Part shown: in pieces, positions 1 to 5,668 of the stretch | Layout: each line of letters starts with the position of its first letter | Numbering within the stretch: position 1 is the stretch's first letter | NCBI GenBank assembly: GCA_023441725.1 | Contig: JAEZNV010000034.1 | Coordinates: 1-7,946, forward strand | From: Actinomycetes bacterium | GTDB lineage: Bacteria > Actinomycetota > Coriobacteriia > Coriobacteriales > Coriobacteriaceae | Length of the DNA stretch: 7,946 bases | Direction of reading: 5' to 3' | Notes under the pieces: model-generated | The model's input: only the letters and a program-made list of their open reading frames with translations | The model's database searches: none | What the model was told of the DNA's origin: nothing | Position numbers and translations under genes: made by a program

Positions 1-1021
1 GACGCACGCCGCCGATCACGTTGAGGCCGTAGGTCTTGCGGTGACCGGAGAGCTTCTCGGCCAGGTCCATGGACTTCTCGCGGACGCGGAAGAACTGCTG
101 GAAGCCGGAGTCGAAGCCCGTGTAGTGAGACGCCAGGCCAATGTTGAGCAGGTGCGAGTGCAGGCGCTCGACCTCAAGCATGATGGCGCGGATGTACTGG
201 GCGCGCGGCGGGACATGAATGCCCTGGGCGCGCTCGACGGCCTCGGCATAGGCCACCGAGTGGGCGCAGCCGCAGATGCCGCAGATACGGTCGGCGAGGA
301 ACGTCACGGCGTCATAGTTCAGGCGCGTCTCGGCGACCTTCTCCATGCCGCGGTGCACGTAGAACAGACGGTAGTCGGCGTCGATGATCGTCTCGCCCTC
401 GACGAACAGGCGGAAGTGGCCGGGCTCGTCGGAGGTAATGTGCAACGGGCCCATGGGGACGAGCGTCGTCTCCTTGCCCTTGGTATCGGCCAAGAACTCG
501 TAGTTTTCCATATCACTCGCGGGAGCGGGACGGAAACGGTAGTCCATGGAGTCCTTACGCAGCGGGTACAGGCCGCTGGGCCAATCGTCGGGCAGCACCA
601 GGCGACGACGATCGGGCAGGCCCTCGGGGATCAGGCCGAACATATCGCGCAGCTCGCGCTCGCCCCACACGCAGGCGGGGACGAACGGCGTCACGGACGG
701 GAACGTCATCTTGGCGGGATCGACCTCGGTGCGCACGGTCACCCAACCGGGGTCCTCCCCCTCCATGGAGATGACGTAGTACACGGCGTAGCGACCGCAC
801 AGACTGCGCTCGTCGTTGCCGATAATCACAGGAATCCAGCCGTAACGCTCGTAATACAGGTAGTGAACGGCCTCGGGCAGCTTGTCCTGCTTGACGGTAA
901 TCGTCAGCTGGTCCTCGCACTGCCACTCGACCTTCTCGATGCAGCCCGGAACGGCGCGGCGCAGGGCCTCGACATGGCTCTCGCAGCGACGGGCATACAC
1001 CTTGTTCTCAGTTTCAATCAT
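1..1021 (-). CDS. hyfG: HyfG, group 4a [NiFe] hydrogenase large subunit with fused NuoC-like domain, N-terminal part (3' end outside window)
   Basis: Catalytic large subunit of hydrogenase-4; it carries the NiFe site that makes or oxidises H2 on the cytoplasmic face. The 340 codons seen run without a stop from ATG 1021 to the window edge, about 60% of a typical HycE/HyfG (~570 residues). Residues 1 to ~165 are a NuoC (30 kDa)-like domain with WGERELRDMFGL (119-130), LPDRRRLVLPDD (135-146) and YPLRKD. From about 188 the NuoD/large-subunit domain starts with GPLHITSDEPGHFRL (191-205), then YVHRGMEKVAETR (221-233) and the L1 nickel-binding motif RICGICGCAHS (245-255). Cys247 and Cys250 are the expected ligands, followed by His254 and an extra Cys252. 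The second CxxC ligand pair near the C-terminus lies outside the window. GGAG six bases upstream of the ATG supports the start; hyfF ends three bases before. HycE is the only close alternative, and the hyfD-E-F neighbours decide for HyfG. Confidence 0.95.
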   Translation of the reverse strand, partial: MIETENKVYARRCESHVEALRRAVPGCIEKVEWQCEDQLTITVKQDKLPEAVHYLYYERYGWIPVIIGNDERSLCGRYAVYYVISMEGEDPGWVTVRTEVDPAKMTFPSVTPFVPACVWGERELRDMFGLIPEGLPDRRRLVLPDDWPSGLYPLRKDSMDYRFRPAPASDMENYEFLADTKGKETTLVPMGPLHITSDEPGHFRLFVEGETIIDADYRLFYVHRGMEKVAETRLNYDAVTFLADRICGICGCAHSVAYAEAVERAQGIHVPPRAQYIRAIMLEVERLHSHLLNIGLASHYTGFDSGFQQFFRVREKSMDLAEKLSGHRKTYGLNVIGGVR

Positions 1022-1024
1022 TCG

Positions 1025-2584
1025 TTACTCCACCTCGCTCTGAGCGGTCTCGGTACCGAACACAGCGCGGTACATCGGCGTCGCGTGAAGTTCCTCGGTG
1101 CTCTGCTCGAGCACGATGCCGGTCGCGGTCTCCACACCGTGCACGAGGGGCAGCGGGGTGGCGATGCCAAACCACAAGATCATGACAGCCAGGATGATTT
1201 CGGGGATAAGCATGAGCGCCGGGGCCTCATGCTTGCCCATGCCCTGGGGTGCATGGCCGAACACCGACTTGAGTGCGATGCGGGTGAGCGCGGAGATGGC
1301 CACGGTAAGACCGAGGGCGACCACGACGACCAGCCACATGGGACCGGCGGTAACACCGGCGACAAAGGTCAGGAACTCGGAGATAAACATGCCAAAGGGC
1401 GGGAAGGCACCAAGACCGAGCAGCGCAAGGACGGCGAGCGCAGCGGTTGCGGGGGCAACCTCGACGACACCCTGGATCTTGGCCAGGCTACGCGTGCCAA
1501 AGGCGTGCTGGATGTTGCCGGACACGCAGAAGGCAAGCGTCTTGGTAAAGCCGTGGAACACGCAGTGCAGCAGGGCCGCGGCGATACCCAGCGGGCCGCC
1601 GATACCCAGGCACAGGGCGATAACGCCCACGTTCTCCACAGACGAATACGCAAAGCGGCGCTTGAGGTCGTCCTGGCGAAACATCGAAAGTGCCGCCACC
1701 AAAATGGACAGCGTGCCGACGATCAGCAGCAAAAGTTGCGGATACGCGGCGCCCACGGCCTGGATAGTAAAGCCGTAGAAGCGCATGATCACAAGCATGG
1801 CGCACTTAAGCAGCACGCCCGAAAGCAGGGCCGAGACAGGGCTCGGGGCCTGGGAGTGGGCATCGGGCAGCCAAGTGTGCATGGGGAACAGGCCGGCCTT
1901 GGTGCCAAAGCCGATCACGATAAACGCAAAGGCGAGGCGCATGAGCGTCGGGTCGAACTGGTCGGCATACGGCAGCACGCACGACAGGAATGCGGCCTCG
2001 TGGGCGTTGGGAATCACGTCGGCGGCGTTGGCGTAGATCAGCAGCGTACCGAACAGGCCGAAGGCCACGCCGGCGGTGCAGACCATCGCATACTTCCAAG
2101 AAGCCTCGAGGGCCGTCTTGTTCTTGTAGATACCCACCAGGAACACGGTAGAAAGCGTGGTTGCTTCCACGGCGGCCCACGTGAGGATCATGTTGTTGGA
2201 CAGGCACGCGAGCAGCATGGTAAACACGAACAGACTAAACAGTGCAAAATACTGCTTGGCGCGCTCGGCGGGCATGGAACCCTCCTCGATATCGGCCTTT
2301 ACATAGGGAAGCGAGAACAGCCCCGTAAGAAAACCGATAAAGCCGATGAGCAGCACAAAGATGGCGCCCAGCGAATCGAGGTGGAACCACAGGCCAAGAG
2401 CGCTCGCGGTTTCGCCGCTCATAAGGACGTCACCGGCCGTCATAATCGACAGCACCAGTACAGCTGCGACGGAGACCAGGTTGAGACCGGCAAATACGTT
2501 ATAGGACGTATTCTTGGGCAAAAAAGCCATGACCAGCGAGAACACCAAAGGAGTCGCGAGCAGGGCGAGAATCAACGTTTCCAT
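1025..2584 (-). CDS. hyfF: HyfF, antiporter-like membrane subunit of hydrogenase-4
   Basis: 519-residue polytopic membrane protein (about 526 in E. coli by memory), third antiporter-like subunit of the complex. It probably forms a further ion half-channel pair in the membrane. Family residues are Glu140 in WAAVEATTLSTVF (TM5), Lys229 in FGTKAGLFPMHTWLPDAHS (TM7), Lys260 in SGVLLKCAM (TM8), His344 and Lys348 in FHGFTKTLAF, and Glu403 in FISEFLTF (TM12). The block PDAHSQAPSPVSALLSG is the signature of the family, and FAYSSVENVGVIAL (311-324) matches the Hyf/NuoM pattern. Where HyfB and HyfD read NH before the conserved segment, this protein reads FH. The start is supported by a purine-rich GAGGGGG six bases upstream, inside the end of hyfE. 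The TAA stop is followed after three bases by hyfG. No codon is TTA, CTA or TCA. NuoM/NuoN are the alternatives, ruled out by context. Confidence 0.94.
   Translation of the reverse strand: METLILALLATPLVFSLVMAFLPKNTSYNVFAGLNLVSVAAVLVLSIMTAGDVLMSGETASALGLWFHLDSLGAIFVLLIGFIGFLTGLFSLPYVKADIEEGSMPAERAKQYFALFSLFVFTMLLACLSNNMILTWAAVEATTLSTVFLVGIYKNKTALEASWKYAMVCTAGVAFGLFGTLLIYANAADVIPNAHEAAFLSCVLPYADQFDPTLMRLAFAFIVIGFGTKAGLFPMHTWLPDAHSQAPSPVSALLSGVLLKCAMLVIMRFYGFTIQAVGAAYPQLLLLIVGTLSILVAALSMFRQDDLKRRFAYSSVENVGVIALCLGIGGPLGIAAALLHCVFHGFTKTLAFCVSGNIQHAFGTRSLAKIQGVVEVAPATAALAVLALLGLGAFPPFGMFISEFLTFVAGVTAGPMWLVVVVALGLTVAISALTRIALKSVFGHAPQGMGKHEAPALMLIPEIILAVMILWFGIATPLPLVHGVETATGIVLEQSTEELHATPMYRAVFGTETAQSEVE
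1028..1035 (-). promoter_or_regulatory. Ribosome binding site of hyfG inside the end of hyfF
   Basis: AGGTGGAG, ending six bases before the hyfG ATG and lying in the last codons of hyfF. It supports the ATG at 1021 as the hyfG start. Confidence 0.65.
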
Positions 2585-2587
2585 GGA

Positions 2588-3241
2588 CTACCCCCTCAGC
2601 TCGGACAGGTCGCGCGCATCGAGCGAGTGGGAGTCGTCCCAAATGCGACGCACGACGATGGACATGATGATGACGGCAAAGATGGCGTCGGTGGCGATAC
2701 CGATCTCGATGATCTCGGGAGCGGTGGGGGCCAAAAGCGCGAGCGTCACATGGCCGCCGTTTTCCATAAGGCAGTATCCGAAGATCTGCTTCATGATGTT
2801 GCGCTGCGAAATGATGCAGGTGAGGCCCACAAAGAAGTGAGCGAAGCTAATGGCGAGCGCAGGCGTTGCGACCTCGGCCGTGGGCAGGCTGATCTGCGTC
2901 ACGACGGCAAAGCAGATCGCGACCTCCACGGCGATGATGCAGATGGCCCACGCGGGCTTAAGACCGGCCTTGAGCGATGCATCGCTCGGCTCGCCCATCT
3001 TCTTGTATGCGCGGTTGAGGATATAAGGGACCAGGACGACCTTGGTGATAAAGGCAGATCCGGCCCACATAAGCAGCTCCTGCGCACCGGTGGTGGCACC
3101 GAGCGTAGCGAGCAGCCCCACGAGCACCAGCGACTGCACCGCATACCAGTTGATGGCATGTTTGATGTTCTTGGAGACGACCACCATGGTGGACGTGACG
3201 ATTAGAAGGCCGCCAAGGATGTTGACGATCGAATAACCCAT
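2588..3241 (-). CDS. hyfE: HyfE, small membrane subunit of hydrogenase-4 (NuoK/MrpC-related)
   Basis: 217-residue membrane protein, essentially the family length (216 in E. coli by memory). It has about six to seven hydrophobic helices and is related in part to NuoK/MrpC; in the complex it sits among the antiporter-like subunits and is thought to complete the ion path. Highly conserved stretches are visible: AVQSLVLVGLLATLG (34-48), LLMWAGSAFITKVVLVP (56-72), SQRNIMKQIFGYCLMENGG (145-163) with Glu160, and EIGIATDAIFAVIIM (179-193) with Asp185. The C-terminus LDARDLSELRG resembles the E. coli end LDVNNLTALKG. AGGAGGT lies eight bases before the ATG and overlaps the hyfD stop codon. Codon 13 is a rare CTA. 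hyfF begins three bases after the TAG stop. This gene type is found only in Hyf-like and related group 4 hydrogenases, which makes it strong support for the overall assignment. Confidence 0.94.
   Translation of the reverse strand: MGYSIVNILGGLLIVTSTMVVVSKNIKHAINWYAVQSLVLVGLLATLGATTGAQELLMWAGSAFITKVVLVPYILNRAYKKMGEPSDASLKAGLKPAWAICIIAVEVAICFAVVTQISLPTAEVATPALAISFAHFFVGLTCIISQRNIMKQIFGYCLMENGGHVTLALLAPTAPEIIEIGIATDAIFAVIIMSIVVRRIWDDSHSLDARDLSELRG
2591..2597 (-). promoter_or_regulatory. Ribosome binding site of hyfF inside the end of hyfE
   Basis: GAGGGGG, six bases before the hyfF ATG and upstream of the hyfE TAG stop. Weaker match than the sites of hyfC and hyfE, but well placed. Confidence 0.6.
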
Positions 3242-3249
3242 GTCGTTCT

Positions 3250-3256
3250 ACCTCCT
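3250..3256 (-). promoter_or_regulatory. Ribosome binding site of hyfE fused to the hyfD stop codon
   Basis: AGGAGGT, eight bases before the hyfE ATG; its first two bases belong to the hyfD TAG stop. Near-perfect match to the anti-Shine-Dalgarno complement. Confidence 0.85.
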
Positions 3257-4712
3257 AACCAATCCAGCTGGCCGAAAGCGGGCCGCTGACGATGACCATG
3301 ATGATGAGCACGATGAACACGAACGCCATCGCGCGGGGAAGCGGGGCTCCCGCAGCGACCTCTTCGCTCGGCTCGCCGGGCAGGCAATAGCCCATCCACT
3401 TGAGGAACCAGGCGAAGGTGGCGACGGTCTCGGCAACCATGATGCACACGAGCACCAGGATCGCGACATTGCCGGCACCCACAGAGAAGCCGCCGGCGAT
3501 GATCTGGAACTTCGAGAAGAACGTGTTCATGGGCGGCACGCCGGCAATAGCGAGTGCCGCGACACCAAAGCCCACGCCCGAGATCGGGTACTTCTTTACG
3601 ATGCCGCGAAGTTTGGGCAGCATACGCGTGCCGAGCGTAAAGGAGAACGAACCGGCGATCAGGAAGAACAGCGTCTTGGCGAAGGCGTGGTTAAAGATGT
3701 GGCACACGGCGCCGTCAAAGGCCAGCTGGCTGCCAAAGACCGAAAGGCCCAAACCAAAGAACACATAGGAGAGCTGGGCGATCGTGGAGAAGGCCAGCAG
3801 ACGCTTCATGTCCTTTTGCGGCAGGTACATAAGGAAACCAAAGAGCATGGTGACCATGGCGTCGATAATGGCGACCCAGCCCACGATCTCGGGAATCTCA
3901 CCGGCAGAGACGAGTGCACGCGCGAACACGCACACGCCGACCTTAACCATCGAGGCGCCATGCAGGTAGGCCGAAACAGGCGTCGGCGCCTCCATGGCCG
4001 AAGGCAGCCACATGTACATGGGAACCTGTGCGGACTTGGCCCAGGCCGCAAACAGCACGAGCAAAAGGACGATAGCCTTGAGCTTGGCGTCGAGGCCGGC
4101 AATCGCGGTAATGGCGAAGGTGCCGGTGTGGGCAAACACGATAGCGGCGCCCAGATACAGGCCGAGCGCACCGATATGCGTAATGATCAGGGCCTTCATG
4201 CCGGCCTTCTTGGCCGTAGGCGTCATGTAGTAGCTAATGAGGCCCCAAGAGCAGGCACCCGTGATCTCAAAGAACACGAGCTGGCCCAAAAGGGTCGAGC
4301 TGTACACGAGGCCGGCCATGGCGCCGATGAAGGTCGCGAGGTACGCGTAGAAGCGACGACGCGGCGCGTCGGGATGCTCACGGTTATTCTCGCTCATATA
4401 GGGAATCGAATAGATCACGACAAGCAGGCCGATACCCACAAAGGCGGGCGCGAGCAGCGTGCTCATGCGATCGAAGGTGAATCCCATGACGAGGGTCTGC
4501 CCAAACGAGATCAGGGGGACCTGCGTGTCGGGCATGCCGGCGCCAGCGAAATTCGCGGCGAGGGCGATGGTGCAGACCGTCGAGACGGCGGCACCCAAAA
4601 CGCTGAACCACTTGGCGTGCGGACGGGGGAACAGGGCGACGAGCACCGAGGCCACCATCGGGGCCGCGATAGCGACCAAGCCGAGAAGGGACAGACTGAC
4701 TGCAAATGACAT
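3255..4712 (-). CDS. hyfD: HyfD, antiporter-like membrane subunit of hydrogenase-4
   Basis: 485-residue polytopic membrane protein, close to the ~479 I recall for E. coli HyfD. It belongs to the proton-translocating NADH dehydrogenase/Mrp antiporter family and is absent from the simpler Hyc (FHL-1) complex, so its presence marks this as an FHL-2 type enzyme. Visible ion-path residues are Glu149 in FFEITGACSW (TM5), Lys226 in WAKSAQVPMYMWLP (TM7), His251 and Lys257 in HGASMVKVG (TM8), His342 and Lys346 in NHAFAKTLFF, and Lys401 in FFSKFQ (TM12). The AKSAQVP and EAPTPVSAYLHG blocks and the TM12 Lys resemble NuoL rather than NuoM, yet the protein ends after about 14 helices without the long lateral extension of NuoL. 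The start ATG has AGGGAG five bases upstream. Codon 2 is a rare TCA. hyfE follows after 13 bases. Confidence 0.94.
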   Translation of the reverse strand: MSFAVSLSLLGLVAIAAPMVASVLVALFPRPHAKWFSVLGAAVSTVCTIALAANFAGAGMPDTQVPLISFGQTLVMGFTFDRMSTLLAPAFVGIGLLVVIYSIPYMSENNREHPDAPRRRFYAYLATFIGAMAGLVYSSTLLGQLVFFEITGACSWGLISYYMTPTAKKAGMKALIITHIGALGLYLGAAIVFAHTGTFAITAIAGLDAKLKAIVLLLVLFAAWAKSAQVPMYMWLPSAMEAPTPVSAYLHGASMVKVGVCVFARALVSAGEIPEIVGWVAIIDAMVTMLFGFLMYLPQKDMKRLLAFSTIAQLSYVFFGLGLSVFGSQLAFDGAVCHIFNHAFAKTLFFLIAGSFSFTLGTRMLPKLRGIVKKYPISGVGFGVAALAIAGVPPMNTFFSKFQIIAGGFSVGAGNVAILVLVCIMVAETVATFAWFLKWMGYCLPGEPSEEVAAGAPLPRAMAFVFIVLIIMVIVSGPLSASWIG

Positions 4713-4717
4713 TGTTT

Positions 4718-4730
4718 CTCCCTTCTCCTA
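4718..4730 (-). promoter_or_regulatory. Ribosome binding site of hyfD with the hyfC stop codon
   Basis: The stretch TAGGAGAAGGGAG contains the hyfC TAG stop, a first purine-rich block AGGAG, and a second block AGGGAG that ends five bases before the hyfD ATG. The second block has the better spacing and is probably the active one. Confidence 0.75.
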
Positions 4731-5654
4731 CACGCCGACGACCACGAAGACAAACGCCAGAACGGCGATGCCCACGACGGCCCAGGTCTGATTACCGAGT
4801 ACCTTAAAACGCGAGCGCGAGCAGGAGTTCTCGATCACGCCACACACGACAAAGTCGATAAGGCACTTCACCAGGAAGATGACTGCACCCAGAACGGCGG
4901 CGGCGCCCACAGTCGCGGGCTCGCCCCAGGGGACGAAGATCGCGCAGAACCAAGCGACAACCAGGACCTGTTTCATGGACATGGCAAGCTTGGCCATGGC
5001 GAGCGACGGGCCGGAAAGCTCGGCGAGCGGACCTTCCTGAAGCTCCTGCTCGGCCTCGGCCTGATCAAACGGCAGCTTGCCGAGTTCCATGTAGCAGGCA
5101 ATCGCAAAAGCGATGCCGGCGAGGATCACGGCGACCGGCGCGTCGATGGCGCCCGTCATGATGTGCTGACCCATGGTGGCGATGTCGGTGGAGCCGCACA
5201 CCAGGGCGGCGGCAAACAGCGCCAGCAGCATGGACGGCTCGATGAGCACGCTCATGAGCAGCTCGCGGACGCCGCCGATACCGGCGTAGGCGTTGGACGA
5301 ATCCACACCGCAGAGGGCGAAGAAGAAGCGGGCGAGCGCCAGGCTGTACATGATGGTGATGGCGTCACCAAAGACCGGGATGGGGCTTTGTGCCGTAAAG
5401 AGCGGCAGGCCCATCGCGAGCATAAAGGCGACGGCGAAGAACAGCGGTGGCATGATGCGCAGCGCAAAGCTCGCATCCTCGCTCTGGGACTCGGGGCGCG
5501 CAAAGAGCTTGGCCAGGTCGCGGTAGTCCTGCATGATGCTGGGGCCGCGACGGTTGTGCATCTTGGCGCGGATCACGCGGCCGAGACCGGAGAAGAACGG
5601 TGCGACGGCCATGACGACCACGCCCTGCAGAACGGCAAGTACGATGTTGTTCAT
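4728..5654 (-). CDS. hyfC: HyfC, NuoH-like membrane anchor subunit of hydrogenase-4
   Basis: 308-residue membrane protein of the NuoH/HycD/HyfC family, about the family length. It anchors the hydrophilic hydrogenase module to the membrane and forms the interface through which catalysis is thought to be linked to the antiporter subunits. Family features are: an N-terminal helix; the cytoplasmic loop with RRGPSIMQDYRDLAKLF (35-51); VRELLMSVLIEPSM (129-142) with Glu131 and Glu139; LPFDQAEAEQELQEGPLAE (194-212), the acidic loop equivalent to the NuoH quinone/hydrogenase junction loop; and a C-terminal ENSCSRSRFKVL (275-286). About eight hydrophobic helices can be drawn. The start is fixed by AAGGAGG seven bases before the ATG. 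The stop codon of hyfB is part of that ribosome binding site, and hyfD follows after 15 bases. No codon in the gene is TTA, CTA or TCA. Complex I NuoH is the alternative; gene order and RRGP/HycD-like loops argue against it. Confidence 0.95.
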   Translation of the reverse strand: MNNIVLAVLQGVVVMAVAPFFSGLGRVIRAKMHNRRGPSIMQDYRDLAKLFARPESQSEDASFALRIMPPLFFAVAFMLAMGLPLFTAQSPIPVFGDAITIMYSLALARFFFALCGVDSSNAYAGIGGVRELLMSVLIEPSMLLALFAAALVCGSTDIATMGQHIMTGAIDAPVAVILAGIAFAIACYMELGKLPFDQAEAEQELQEGPLAELSGPSLAMAKLAMSMKQVLVVAWFCAIFVPWGEPATVGAAAVLGAVIFLVKCLIDFVVCGVIENSCSRSRFKVLGNQTWAVVGIAVLAFVFVVVGV

Positions 5655-5661
5655 GCTCTCC

Positions 5662-5668
5662 CCTCCTT
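5662..5668 (-). promoter_or_regulatory. Ribosome binding site of hyfC fused to the hyfB stop codon
   Basis: AAGGAGG, seven bases before the hyfC ATG. The hyfB TAA stop (5667-5669) supplies its first bases, so the sequence reads TAAGGAGG. A ribosome ending on hyfB would sit on this site, which favours coupled translation. Confidence 0.85.

Noticed and set aside
41..3205. Plus-strand open frame of 1054 codons across hyfG, hyfF and hyfE
   Set aside because: It lies in exact codon register opposite three clearly recognised genes that happen to share one reading frame. It stays open only because those genes lack TTA, CTA and TCA codons. Its product is a low-complexity His/Asp/Gln/Arg-rich sequence, as expected when Met, Val and Leu codons of membrane proteins are read backwards.
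3240..4709. Plus-strand open frame of 489 codons opposite hyfD
   Set aside because: Same cause: codon-register shadow of hyfD. The apparent His/Asp-rich metal-binding look at its start comes from reversed ATG and GTC codons.
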